A stretch of 64,000 nucleotides of DNA from Omphiscola glabra (GCA_964017045.1 OZ024796.1:21289510-21353509), one strand, 5' to 3'. Positions 36,906-48,492 are shown, counted from the stretch's first letter. The notes: generated by a model not told the origin, from the sequence alone. Made by a program: numbers and translations.

Positions 36906-37547
36906 AATCATGAACGCACAGTGACTCCACACTTGACAATTGCACCGTTTTACTGTTGTTTAAAAACTTGAATTTCTTGACGTTTACGGACACGTAGTGG
37001 GCAGGCTCAAGGTCACAGTTTCTAAGACGTTTGCCTTCTCGACGTGAGTTGTGACTTTAATTTGACTTGAAGTGTATTTGAGTGGCTCACTTGACACACA
37101 TGATGAGACGAAGACAGTCAGGGGGGGGAGGGGAGGGGGGAAGAAGGTTCTCAGACTTTTAAAATTATTCTCTCACACAATGAAATCAAACAGAGAACAT
37201 AGACACATATGCTTTACACAAGGATTCTATTATCAAATATTCGGGCTATCAGTCAGAAGGCGTTTTTGGGAAGAATGGAAAAGAGGGGAAACTAGCTGAT
37301 GGAAATGAAGAAGCCGAATGACCTATGAACTTCACAGTTGAAGATGATCACGGAGACTCAAATAGCGGGATCTGAAGAATGACAGTTAATGAAAATAAAT
37401 TTGGGTGTAATGTTCGTTGAAAGTCCAGGCTCACTTGACTTTGAGATAATACCCCCCTCCCTCTTTCAACCCCCTTTTAAATCTTTCTTAATGACTCCTT
37501 TAAAAAATATTGTTAAAACAAATATTTATCTGGAAATAATTACCCAC

Positions 37548-38032
37548 GATGCCCCACCTCCCTCCAATTACCCACGATGCCCCCCTCCCTCCAATTACCC
37601 ACGATGCCCCCCTCCCTCCAATTACCCACGATGCCCCCCTCCCTCCAATTACCCACGATGCCCCCTGCCTCCAATTACCACGATGACCTCTCCCTCCAAT
37701 TACCCACGATGCCCCCTCCCTCCAATTACCCACGATGCCCCTCCCTCCAATTACCCACGATGCCCCTCTCCCTCCAATTACCCACGATGCCCCCCTCCCT
37801 CCAATCCCCTCCCTCGATTTACCCACGATGCCCCCCTCCCTCCAATTACCCACGATGCCCCCTCCCTCCAATTATCCATGATGCCCCCCTCCCTCCAATT
37901 AACTACGATGCCCCTCTCCCTCCAATTACCCACGATGCCCCCTCCCTCCAATTACCTACGATGCCCCCCTCCCTCCAATTACCTACGATGCCCCCCTCCC
38001 TCCAATAACCTACGATGCTCCCCACCCCCAAA
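37548..38032. repeat. Minisatellite, 26-27 bp unit, about 18 copies
   Basis: The unit contains caattacccacgatgccccc plus ctccct. Length changes of the C run make frames jump. The same array recurs at 39443-39927. Confidence 0.95.
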
Positions 38033-38469
38033 TAAAAATTAAATTTAAAAAAAATAACAAGGCGTATTTCTTTCTTGGTCCTGCCCTAGAGGACATTTTC
38101 ATAGTCGCACTTAAAACTAAGCCCCGTCCACTTCTTATCATTGGATGTGTTGTTGGAATAAGACACGTACACAGAGACTCACATAGTCTGCTGTCTTGTC
38201 CAACGATCGTCTGCTCAACAATACTGATATGTTTAGTGTCTAAGATAAAAGGAAATCAGTGTTGAGTCAATAGTTGTGCTTTACCAGCAATTTTGAGGAC
38301 CGCTGATAGGGTGGACGTCTTGTAACGGACGAGATGCAGTAGGCGATGAATAAACAGAGGAACTGCACAGACAAGGGGAGGCTATAAGAGGAATTGACTT
38401 GTAACTAATGCAGGCAACAATTATGAGTTATCCCCTCCTTTTATATATGACATGTAAATGGTAATATAG

Positions 38470-38554
38470 AGGAGAAAGAGGGATACATGGAGCGAGAGAG
38501 ATGAAGAGAGATGGAGAGAAAGAGAGAGCAAGAGGGAGAAAGAAAGAAGGTGAG

Positions 38555-38586
<32 letters not shown>

Positions 38587-38665
38587 AAGAAAGAGAGAGA
38601 GGAGAGAGAGGATAAAGAGAGGAGAGAGGGAGAAAGAGAGAGGGGAAGGAGATTGAAGGAGAAGA
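38470..38665. repeat. Purine (GA-rich) tract
   Basis: About 195 bp of gagaga and gaaaga. Its complement encodes a false Leu/Ser-rich frame. Duplicated at 40365-40560. Confidence 0.9.
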
Positions 38666-38783
38666 AGGATGTGCCAATCATCGCAGAATGCAGTTAAGTG
38701 AGGCGTGAGTGCTAAATATTTAAATTGGGTGCACTGTGTACTAGCGGGTAAAAAATACAAGACAGTCTCTGTCTATTCAAAGT

Positions 38784-38965
38784 CTGGTTGCTGGGTGGCC
38801 GAGCGCTCTAAACTGACAATCCAAAACAGCTGGTTCAATCCATCGGAAAAAAAGCCAAGACACGCAAAAACATTCCAGGCACCCCGGGTGAATGGCACTC
38901 ATCAGCTCTTAACTGCAATTCATCAAAGAGAATCTGAATTAAAACGAGAATGATCAATACATTGA
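38784..38965 (+). mobile_element. tRNA-derived SINE, copy 1
   Basis: A-box-like tggccgagcgctctaa (38796-38811) and B-box ggttcaatcc (38832-38841) in a tRNA-Leu-like head, followed by a non-tRNA body with caccccgggtgaatggcact and a short AT-rich tail. The head lacks a proper tRNA cloverleaf and CCA-side stem, so this is a SINE, not a tRNA gene. Confidence 0.7.
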
Positions 38966-39442
38966 CCGTGGGCACTCAAATATAGGACAAAAATAGTCTT
39001 TTGACAGTTTATTTCATTACACACTTGGTTTACACACTAAGACATCTTCTATACAATAAGTTCGTTAAGTGTTTTTTTTTAACTGGAACACGTAGGCAAG
39101 CGTAGCTTGGGGCAGCCTGCCCCCCCCCCCCCCGCGCCACCGGTTGTGGATTTTCCAAGAAAAATGGTCAGGGGATTACCGATAATGCAGCTGATGGAAA
39201 TGAAGAAGCCGAATGACCTATGAACTTCACAGTTGAAGATGATCACGGAGACTCAAATAGCGGGATCTGAAGAATGACAGTTAATGAAAATAAATTTGGG
39301 TGTAATGTTCGTTGAAAGTCCAGGCTCACTTGACTTTGAGATAATACCCCCCTCCCTCTTTCAACCCCCTTTTAAATCTTTCTTAATGACTCCTTTAAAA
39401 AATATTGTTAAAACAAATATTTATCTGGAAATAATTACCCAC

Positions 39443-39927
39443 GATGCCCCACCTCCCTCCAATTACCCACGATGCCCCCCTCCCTCCAATTACCCACGAT
39501 GCCCCCCTCCCTCCAATTACCCACGATGCCCCCCTCCCTCCAATTACCCACGATGCCCCCTGCCTCCAATTACCACGATGACCTCTCCCTCCAATTACCC
39601 ACGATGCCCCCTCCCTCCAATTACCCACGATGCCCCTCCCTCCAATTACCCACGATGCCCCTCTCCCTCCAATTACCCACGATGCCCCCCTCCCTCCAAT
39701 CCCCTCCCTCGATTTACCCACGATGCCCCCCTCCCTCCAATTACCCACGATGCCCCCTCCCTCCAATTATCCATGATGCCCCCCTCCCTCCAATTAACTA
39801 CGATGCCCCTCTCCCTCCAATTACCCACGATGCCCCCTCCCTCCAATTACCTACGATGCCCCCCTCCCTCCAATTACCTACGATGCCCCCCTCCCTCCAA
39901 TAACCTACGATGCTCCCCACCCCCAAA
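39443..39927. repeat. Second copy of the 26-27 bp minisatellite
   Basis: Identical in unit order and number to the array at 37548, as part of the 1.9-kb duplication. Confidence 0.95.
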
Positions 39928-40449
39928 TAAAAATTAAATTTAAAAAAAATAACAAGGCGTATTTCTTTCTTGGTCCTGCCCTAGAGGACATTTTCATAGT
40001 CGCACTTAAAACTAAGCCCCGTCCACTTCTTATCATTGGATGTGTTGTTGGAATAAGACACGTACACAGAGACTCACATAGTCTGCTGTCTTGTCCAACG
40101 ATCGTCTGCTCAACAATACTGATATGTTTAGTGTCTAAGATAAAAGGAAATCAGTGTTGAGTCAATAGTTGTGCTTTACCAGCAATTTTGAGGACCGCTG
40201 ATAGGGTGGACGTCTTGTAACGGACGAGATGCAGTAGGCGATGAATAAACAGAGGAACTGCACAGACAAGGGGAGGCTATAAGAGGAATTGACTTGTAAC
40301 TAATGCAGGCAACAATTATGAGTTATCCCCTCCTTTTATATATGACATGTAAATGGTAATATAGAGGAGAAAGAGGGATACATGGAGCGAGAGAGATGAA
40401 GAGAGATGGAGAGAAAGAGAGAGCAAGAGGGAGAAAGAAAGAAGGTGAG

Positions 40450-40481
<32 letters not shown>

Positions 40482-40678
40482 AAGAAAGAGAGAGAGGAGA
40501 GAGAGGATAAAGAGAGGAGAGAGGGAGAAAGAGAGAGGGGAAGGAGATTGAAGGAGAAGAAGGATGTGCCAATCATCGCAGAATGCAGTTAAGTGAGGCG
40601 TGAGTGCTAAATATTTAAATTGGGTGCACTGTGTACTAGCGGGTAAAAAATACAAGACAGTCTCTGTCTATTCAAAGT

Positions 40679-40860
40679 CTGGTTGCTGGGTGGCCGAGCG
40701 CTCTAAACTGACAATCCAAAACAGCTGGTTCAATCCATCGGAAAAAAAGCCAAGACACGCAAAAACATTCCAGGCACCCCGGGTGAATGGCACTCATCAG
40801 CTCTTAACTGCAATTCATCAAAGAGAATCTGAATTAAAACGAGAATGATCAATACATTGA
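40679..40860 (+). mobile_element. tRNA-derived SINE, copy 2
   Basis: The duplicate of the SINE at 38784, carried by the second 1.9-kb copy. Same A- and B-box positions, offset 1895. Confidence 0.7.
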
Positions 40861-41085
40861 CCGTGGGCACTCAAATATAGGACAAAAATAGTCTTTTGAC
40901 AGTTTATTTCATTACACACTTGGTTTACACACTAAGACATCTTCTATACAATAAGTTCGTTAAGTGTTTTTTTTTAACTGGAACACGTAGGCAAGCGTAG
41001 CTTGGGGCAGCCTGCCCCCCCCCCCCCCCCGCGCCACCGGTTGTGGATTTTCCAAGAAAAATGGTCAGGGGATTACCGATAATGC

Positions 41086-42240
41086 CGCCCCTTAAAAAAA
41101 ATAGAAAAATCTGGTGACGCTCTCACCGTCACTCTGCCTTCTAGATCAATTGTAGTTCATAATCAGATTACAATCAACTCTAGCCGTAGAACATGCAAAA
41201 TTGAAACGACTCTACAATTGTTTAAAAAGTAATCAAACTTTGAAATGGTCATAAGGTATGATTAATTTGAGGACCACTGTTATTTACCTCATACACTTGG
41301 AGTTGAAAAAGGATTTGTTGTCTGCTGCAGGCGGATTTATTGAGAGCGAATAATCACACACCAAGAGAGACAACAGAGTGAATAAAATATGTCCCTTGAT
41401 GTTTTGTTTTGGTTACTTCCCTTTAAATTATTTTCCCGTGAGATGAATTCGAGCGGAACAATAACACCACTGTCACTCCAATGAAAGGACACCATTAAAT
41501 GAATGACTGTTAAGTCCTGATTCTTCAGTGAATGGGACAGTCTTGACTTATTTATGATAATGAGCGCTTTTCATGTGTCCCTTGAGAAGGCAATTGCTTC
41601 AATCAACAGAATGGGAGCAAGGGGAGGGTACAGATGAGGAAGACGTGGGAAGGGAGCAAAAATTAGGCGTACCGACCACCGGAAAAAGTCAACAAAATTA
41701 TTTTAAAAAGCAGTTAAGTGTACTATTTATTTAAACTATGTATGGGCGTATTTGCGCGTTAATGTATTATTGTGTTTATAAATCTATTAAGTTGAACAGA
41801 CGTAACGTAGGCTATTGTCTCCCTTGCTAGAGTTAATCTAGAGTAAAAATCAGAGTGCGAACGCTTTCTTGCTGGGGTAAAAATTCTGACAAAAATCTAA
41901 TAGATCAAATCATGATTTAAAGTTGTGTGGAAACAGGGGAGGGATAGGTGGCATTGAGACTTTTTTTAAAGGCTTAAATTTTACAGTTAAAATTTTTTTT
42001 ATAAATATTTAAAGTATCAATTTAAATTGAATTGTTTGGTAACTTTATTACCGACTCCACCACAATCTGTGGCTCATGACTGATCGAACCAAAATTTTAA
42101 AGTAGCGGGAATTTTATTTCTTTAGTTGGCTGGCGAAGGATATTGAGCATTAATTCTAAAGAGCGACGAAGTTTCCAACAAAGGATAGTGATACACATAT
42201 GTATGATACACGGGCAAACATTGCAGTAAACACCCCAGCA
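41086..42240. other. AT-rich intergenic DNA, no gene seen
   Basis: No repeat structure and no recognisable protein or RNA. Confidence 0.5.
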
Positions 42241-42249
42241 GTAATTACC

Positions 42250-42445
42250 TTGCAGTGAACACCTTGCAGTGAGCACCTTGCAGTGAACACCTTGATTCAC
42301 GTACACATCGGGACACAGGCAACTGGCAGACCATGCAGAAAATGTCTACAAGCTGGACGACATCTCTGTGTTTCTGGACGACATCTCTGTGTCCCTGGAT
42401 GACATCTCTGTGTACCTGGATGACATCTCTGTGTTCCTGGACGGA
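42250..42445. repeat. Two short tandem repeats (~18 and 21 bp)
   Basis: Units ccttgcagtgaacacctt (42250-42295) and gacatctctgtgtttctgga (42355-42440). Confidence 0.85.
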
Positions 42446-42599
42446 GGATTCGATCTTTTGGTTCACAATTGATTCATCGACCTATATCTCTGTAACCAAC
42501 TAAGCCCTAACTATGCATCTCAAAAAACTATACCTCTCAAAAACATATTTCTCTTTTCTTGAGTCTGTTCGACGTATACGTCTACATTATACTTTGTGT

Positions 42600-42660
42600 C
42601 AGTGGCGTAGCTATGGGGTGCGGACCGCACCGGGTGACACCGACCCTAGCGACGCCACTG
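42600..42660. mobile_element. 61-bp remnant with both hAT-type ends
   Basis: Starts CAGTGGCGTAGCTATGG and ends CCCTAGCGACGCCACTG with almost no interior. No matching target duplication. Probably an internal-deletion derivative of the family at 43045. Confidence 0.55.
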
Positions 42661-42667
42661 CAACCAA

Positions 42668-43031
42668 ACATTTTTTCATTCCCCCTGAACTATGTTCGTA
42701 TTCTAATGACCTACCCGCTTTTACACCGCAGGATTATTTCACCAACTATTTCAGAAAAACAAAAAGAAAATGTTACGCACCAAATGCACTTGCGATATTT
42801 TTTAAGGATCTCATTTTCCTTCATGTCCCCTTGAAAAACAGGAAAAACGAATTTTTTTTGGGGGGACGGGAGATAGGGCTGCAAATATGAAAGAATGTGA
42901 TAACATCGGCAATGAGCCTATGTGCCAAGTTTCAGTTTGATAGGTTGAATGGAAGTGGGTCATTTAGCCGTCCTAAGATTTTGCTAGCCAGACACAAACA
43001 AAAGCGAAGTTCATATAAGGATTTAAAAGAT
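42668..43031 (+). mobile_element. ~430-bp interspersed repeat, copy 3 (5' shortened)
   Basis: Shares tacccgcttttacaccgcag, tatttcaccaactatttc-like, acttgcgatatttttt and tatgtgccaagtttcagttt with the other two copies. The next element (43045) begins just after its end. Confidence 0.7.
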
Positions 43032-43044
43032 GTCCAGTCACAAG

Positions 43045-44169
43045 CAATGGCGTAGGTAGGGTTGGTGTCACCCGTTGCGGTAAACTCACCGTGTCACCCC
43101 CACATCACTCCCCCCCCCCCCTTTTTTTTTTATCCTCGACTTCCACGATGGATTTCTTCTTGTTAAAATAAGTCCACACTATAACAATGACAAGAGCAAA
43201 AACAAAACGCTTGAAGGTCTGGAGGTAAATGTATTTAAGAACTGTAACATGTTGTTACGTACTGTTATCAGTATGGAGAAATTAATCTCTTATGAAAGTG
43301 CATGGCTCGTTCTAAAACAGTACACAACAAAAGACGATACCAAATGATAAATACAATAACAAAGAATACGATACTCAAACCAGGGCTAATAACAATTAAT
43401 ACATTTTATTATGTTAATTATAATGAATTACAAAATCAAAAGAAATATAATTTAAACTATTGACTTACAGTATACTGTTTGGCTTGTACCGGTACGATGT
43501 TAAATAAAACACAATGTGCAAAAAGAGTACAATAATGAAAAGAAATCTACACACTCACAGTAAACAAAGCTCTGTCTCGTAGCAAAAATAGCACACGCTC
43601 CAAGTATCTCATGATAAATGATCTGCCCTCTCAAAATAGCTCTCTTCCTCCTTATATAGTCGGTTTCACTGATATCTCGAGAAAGGCCCTACGCAATGTT
43701 TTCCTTTCCATATAGTTTTACAGGATTCTAAGGATACCGACTATTAATTGTATTTAGTTGTAAACTAGGTCGAGCGAGACTATTTTTAGCTACCCTCACC
43801 CTAAATGCAGTATCGAGATTGGGGTCAGCTAGAGTTCATTCACGGGAAAGAATGAAGTAAACAAGTCGTCTATATAACACATGTACTTACAACCGCCCGA
43901 CCGAATCGTATTTCGTATCACTGGAAAGTTTTATTTCTCAGAATTAAGATATAAATAGCCTCCTGTCACTTATGAAAGTTACCGAACACTTCAATCGGCG
44001 TTGAATCATGGTTGAAATGGTGTCGTCCTGCCCTCATTTCTGACGCACCAACCTTGAACTTTTAATAAAGCACGCATTTGGATTGGTTGCACCTGGGAAC
44101 AATTTACGTGTGATGGGAGATTGTGTAACCTGTGCGGGCCGCACCCGCGCACCCTTAGCTACGCCACTG
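43045..44169. mobile_element. 1125-bp nonautonomous hAT-type element with perfect 8-bp target duplication
   Basis: Starts CAATGGCGTAGGTAGGG and ends CCCTTAGCTACGCCACTG. GTCACAAG flanks it at 43037-43044 and 44170-44177. The inner ends carry gtgtcacccgttgcggt and gtgcgggccgcacccgcgca. No frame of transposase length exists inside. The 8-bp duplication fits the hAT superfamily, and the perfect match suggests a fairly recent insertion. Its right end lies one base beyond the stop of a possible minus-strand coding remnant. Confidence 0.88.
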
Positions 44170-44170
44170 G

Positions 44171-44565
44171 TCACAAGTGATAACGTTCAATGTAGAGTTC
44201 AACGGTACCATCAGACTTTATGAGTGTCACGTGCTCATCAAATCTCAGTAACAGCTCAGGACAACGGATCCACCTACGTATCCACCTACATCAGGCATGA
44301 ACAAAGTATTCCTGCTGTAATCGGTGTCGAATGACACAACGACCGAAGAAATCGATTTCTCTTTATCCATGACGTACTTCCACCGTCTACGGGACAAGAC
44401 GAAAACCTTTATCGTCGAGGTCCATCTTAACATGTTTTCTAGCTGCTGGGGTCTAGCGCAGATCTCAGCAACAAGTGATATTATACAGGTCATGACCTCC
44501 ATGATACCGTTTGATTGGACGGTATCAGACTTCCGGTCTCCAACGAGATACTTCTTCTTATGTAT
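44171..44565 (-). pseudogene. Possible coding remnant, frame-shifted
   Basis: Minus strand. One frame (44565 to 44245) reads KYLVGDRKSDTVQSNGIMEV, RPQQLENMLRWTSTIKVFVL and SSVVVSFDTDYSRNTLF. About 44280 another frame takes over and reads ELLLRFDEHVTLIKSDGTVE, then LYIERYHL and a stop at 44173-44171. Composition is protein-like with GC-rich third positions, and the two pieces lie end to end. I do not recognise a family. The shift falls in a near-duplicate gtaggtggatac/gtaggtggatcc. It could be a decayed gene, a two-exon fragment, or chance. Confidence 0.3.
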
Positions 44566-44591
44566 TTATTCATTGTTGCTAACTTTGGACG

Positions 44592-44832
44592 GTATGCATT
44601 AAGTTGAGTTGCATTAGTGTTGTACTGTATGCATTAAGTTGTGTTGCTGTAGTGTTGGACTGTATGCATTAAGTTGTGTTGCTGTAGTGTTGGACTGTAT
44701 GCATTAAGTTGTGTTGCTGTAGTGTTGGACTGTATGCATTAAGTTGTGTTGCTGTAGTGTTGGACTGTATGGATTAAGTTGTGTTGCTGTAGTGTTGGAC
44801 TGTATGCATTAAGTTGTGTTGCTGTAGTGTCT
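44592..44832. repeat. Minisatellite, 35-bp unit, about 7 copies
   Basis: The unit contains tggactgtatgcattaagtt plus gtgttgctgtagtgt. Copies are nearly identical. Confidence 0.95.
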
Positions 44833-44997
44833 CGTGTAAAATATTTAACGCACTATCAGATACACTTCCAGGAAAGAGTGTACTTTATATTGATACACGT
44901 GTATTTTCATGGGCGTGTCTGATGGGTTCGGTCGTTATCCATTTGTGAAGTATTACAAATAAATAGAAATAATTTTTCCTCTCAATTTTAATTTGCC

Positions 44998-45228
44998 AAA
45001 GGCCCCACACCCTCCTAGCACCGGCCCCACACCCTCCTAGCACCGGACCCACACCCTCCTAGCACCGGACCCACACCCCCCTAGCACCGGACCCACACCC
45101 TCCTAGCACCGGCCCCGCACCCTCCTAGCACCGGACCCACACCCTCCTAGCACCGGACCCACACCCTCCTAGCACCGGCCCCCACACCCTCCTAGCACCG
45201 GACCCACACCCTCCTAGCACCGTTCCCA
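44998..45228. repeat. Minisatellite, 21-bp unit, 11 copies
   Basis: The unit is cacaccctcctagcaccgga plus c. One strand encodes a false VLGGCGSGARR repeat. Confidence 0.95.
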
Positions 45229-46150
45229 CTTCCGAGTCCTCATCCTCGTTCCCATACGACGACATCCTTGAAAGAACTGGAATTACCCTCAAAACATCTC
45301 TGCTTCTTCCAAATGGAAGGATTTCATCGTCTGCCGAGTTCCTGTTACCACGCTTTACACAGGAGCCCAGGCCTGGCACTCCTTCTCATGATCTCGTCAC
45401 CATCAGACACTAACACAACTCCGCAAAGATAGGGTACTCTCTAAACAAAGTCAGGTCACAATGGCCGCTCTGATGTATTTTTTGTATGGGAATTCCCGTG
45501 AATTGTATGTACACGTATTGAATCTGGGCATTGTACGTGCCTGGCAGCAAAGGGTGGGTGGGGGGTGGGTTATAAGGTAACAACTGGGTTTTCTAACATC
45601 CATAACTTACGTCATGTAGTTTTAGCACGCGCTGCGAAACTTGTCCTAACTCTGAACACCACTGATAGATGCAAAATTGGTACGATCGTTACGTTTATTA
45701 GAACAGATACGGTATTGTTAGGATAGTATTAAGAAAGAGAACAAAACAAAAACAAAATATATACCATAGTCATACCACAAACAATTAAAGGAAATTCTAC
45801 ACTTGAACAGTTAGTTGTTTTTTTTAAACAAAAATTTTACTTCTATGGTAACTTTTTTCTAGAATCACAATATTTGTATGGTAACATTTCAGTGGTGCAT
45901 GGATTAGAAATGTAGATAAACACAAGAATAAATAAGGACGTCAAACCTTAATTGGATTTCAAGTTTTCAAACCAAAAACCGTTAGTTAGTTTGTTCGTTT
46001 TTTAGTTGTGCTTTTTGTTAGTTTGTTGGTTCGTTACTTTATTTGGCATAAAACGATGATTGAAATTAATTTTAATATTAAACAAAAAAAATGTTTTAAA
46101 CATTCTTTAATTCTTTTTTTTGGTTAATAAAATAAAGAATTTCAGTATCA
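45229..46150. other. Single-copy DNA, no gene seen
   Basis: AT-rich; includes several A/T tracts between 45820 and 46130. Confidence 0.5.
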
Positions 46151-46157
46151 TTAAGTG

Positions 46158-46222
46158 TACTGTAAACTGTAAACTGTAAACTGTAAACTGTAAACTGTAA
46201 ACTGTAAACTGTAAACTGTAAA
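46158..46222. repeat. Microsatellite (ctgtaaa)n
   Basis: About nine perfect 7-bp copies. Confidence 0.95.
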
Positions 46223-46264
46223 CAAGCAGCATTTAGCTCTGGTCAGTTTGGACAGTCAGCTGAT

Positions 46265-46452
46265 CAGTGGCGTAGCGAGCTTAACTCGCGCCCGGGGCAC
46301 ACTACCTTTTTAGCGCCCCCCCCCAATACCTTTTTAGCGCCCCCCTATTCGAAAACCATACAATATTATAGTAAAATATACCATTTGGCGCCCTTTTGTG
46401 AGTAGCGCCCGGGGCATGATGCCCCCCTTGCCCCCCCCTCACTACGCCACTG
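46265..46452. mobile_element. hAT-type MITE, subfamily 1, copy C
   Basis: 188 bp; same ends and interior as 2411 and 18394. Flanks CAGCTGAT (46257-46264) and TAGCTGAT (46453-46460) match at 7 of 8 positions. Confidence 0.88.
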
Positions 46453-46571
46453 TAGCTGATCTCAGGTGGGAACTAGAATTTGGTGTGTTTTTTTCCCTCT
46501 TTCTGGGAATAGAGATTTTTTCCACAATAGAATATTGCTGTTTAGAATTGAAACCTGAAGTCGTTTGTCTA

Positions 46572-47068
46572 TACAAGTGAGATAACTGCTGTACAAGTGA
46601 GATAACTGCTATGCAAGTGAGATAACTGCGATGCAAGTGAGATAACTGCTATGCAAGTGAGATAACTGCTATGCAAGTGAGATAACTGCTATGCAAGTGA
46701 GATAACTGCTATGCAAGTGAGATAACTGCTATGCAAGTGAGATAACTGCTATGCAAGTGAGATAACTGCTATACAAGTGAGATAACTGCTATGCAAGTGA
46801 GATAACTGCTATGCAAGTGAGATAACTGCTATGCAAGTGAGATAACTGCTATGCAAGTGAGATAACTGCTATGCAAGTGAGATAACTGCTATGCAAGTGA
46901 GATAACTGCTATGCAAGTGAGATAACTGCTATGCAAGTGAGATAACTGCTATACAAGTGAGATAACTGCTATGCAAGTGAGATAACTGCTATACAAGTGA
47001 GATAACTGCTATGCAAGTGAGATAACTGCTATGCAAGTGAGATAACTGCTATGCAAGTGAGATAACAG
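46572..47068. repeat. Minisatellite, 20-bp unit, about 25 copies
   Basis: The unit is caagtgagataactgctatg. Only a few copies carry changes (tgctgta, tgcgatg, tgctatac). Confidence 0.97.
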
Positions 47069-47497
47069 CTGTTTATATAAATAATTAGCGTAATCGTTGA
47101 CGTCATGATCTCTGCCTGTGGTCCCTGGTATTGATCTAGGTTATCCAGCGCGTAGTTTAACTGCGTTCGTTAGACAAGAGCTGGTATCCAACTGTACTAT
47201 CAAAACGAAACATGGATGGGAGTTAAGTTACTTTGAAAGTTTCTAAAGAACTGCTGCTCAGAATCTTATCAAATGTCCGGTCAGTCTGACCTGGCTGCCA
47301 GGAACAGACGGGAATGCATCGCAGAGACCCATTGGCTGGTTTTCCAAAGACTAAACCAGTAAAAGCTCTGGTGTGGATGAGGTGAATATGCATTAGATTT
47401 TGTTTTGTCTCTATACATCTGTTCTTTATTATATATATATATATATATGTATTTTATGTTAATATCACCATTATGTCTCTTTTTAAATATTTTTATG

Positions 47498-47575
47498 TAC
47501 AGCGCGGTGAGCCTGGCCCTAGGCTGGGGTACCACGCTATATAAGACGACAAATAATAATAATAATAATAAAATA
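47498..47575 (+). mobile_element. Short interspersed 3'-tail-like repeat, copy 2
   Basis: The sequence tgtacagcgcggtgagcctg, stem-loop around ccctaggctgggg, ccacgctatataag, then (AAT)n and (AAAT)n tail. Matches 7448-7512. Confidence 0.55.
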
Positions 47576-48140
47576 AAATAAAATAAACAACGTCAAAGAT
47601 ATGAACATCCTTTTTAAAATAAAACATTCCGTTTTACGAGTGTCGCCAGAAATATGATTTTCAGAGATAAATATCCCCAAGGGTACGGGATGTGGAGTGT
47701 GAGAACCAGTGTGAAAGATGAACAAACCATATGAACAAACACATTTCCCACCCGTGCATGTTCACGTCACCGCTCTCTATTTAATATACACCTACACAAT
47801 TTAGAAGAATTTGTCAGTGTTGAATACGTCTCTGTGTTTGTGTCTATGTGCTGGCCGGGGGGAAGGGGGGAAGGGGGAAGGGAGACGGGGAGGGAGAAAC
47901 TCCCCTGAAACTTTAATGTTCCTCTTCTGATTAAAGTTGGACTTTGTTAAGACTTGGATTGTGTTTCCAGCGTCGCTTTTTCTCATCAAATTTTGTTTTA
48001 AATGACGTAACATCAGAAAAGGTTTTTCAGGTTGCGGGGGAGGGGGGCAATGTGCTGAGAAATATAGAGTAATTTCACAATTATATTTCATTTACTGGAG
48101 TTGAGAGTGCTGTAATGTTTGATTTGGATACACAAAAAGA
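47576..48140. other. Single-copy DNA, no gene seen
   Basis: Contains a G-rich stretch (about 47855-47895) with no coding signature. Confidence 0.5.
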
Positions 48141-48149
48141 CCTCGGGGG

Positions 48150-48492
48150 TCTTCTGTGCGGCCTTATCCATTGAATCGTATGTCTTCTGTGCGGCCTTAT
48201 CCACGAGTCTTATGTCTTCCGTGTGGCCTTATCCATTGAATCTTATGTCCTCTGTGCGGCTTTATCCACAGTCTTATGTCTTCTGTGCGGCCTTATCCAT
48301 TGAATCTTATGTCTTCTGTGCGGCCTTATCCATGAGTCTTATGTCTTCCATGTGGCCTTATCCATTGAATCTTATGTCTTCTGTGCGGCATTATCCACAG
48401 TCTTATGTCTTCTGTGCGGCCTTAGCCAATGAGTCTTTATTCTTCTCTAGGGCCTTATTGAATGAGTCGTATGTCTTCTATACGGCTTTAAT
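48150..48492. repeat. Minisatellite, ~30-33 bp unit, about 10 copies
   Basis: Units contain gtcttctgtgcggccttatc followed by cattgaatctt- or cacagtctt-type joins that alternate. Confidence 0.9.

Larger units (their letters stand above)
37294..39188. repeat. Tandem segmental duplication, copy 1 (1895 bp)
   Basis: Begins agctgatggaaatgaagaag and ends ggattaccgataatgc. It contains a 26-27 bp minisatellite, a purine tract and a tRNA-derived SINE. Copy 2 follows directly. Wherever I compared them, the copies are identical apart from a C-homopolymer (14 or 16 C). Confidence 0.95.
39189..41085. repeat. Tandem segmental duplication, copy 2 (1897 bp)
   Basis: Offset from copy 1 by 1895 bp until the C tract near 41015-41030, then 1897 bp. 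The proline-rich, Ile/Gly and Leu/Ser frames through it match those of copy 1 residue for residue and are all by-products of repeats. Confidence 0.95.

Noticed and set aside
38784..38860. Genuine tRNA-Leu gene
   Set aside because: A and B boxes are present but the stems do not pair properly and a SINE body follows directly.
37389..39937. Two identical 217-residue proline-rich genes
   Set aside because: They are frames through a 26-27 bp C-rich minisatellite, duplicated with the 1.9-kb unit.
2411..46452. Genuine bacterial or viral insertions in the window
   Set aside because: All mobile sequences seen fit eukaryotic DNA transposons, LINE or SINE relics; no viral or prokaryotic gene was recognised.
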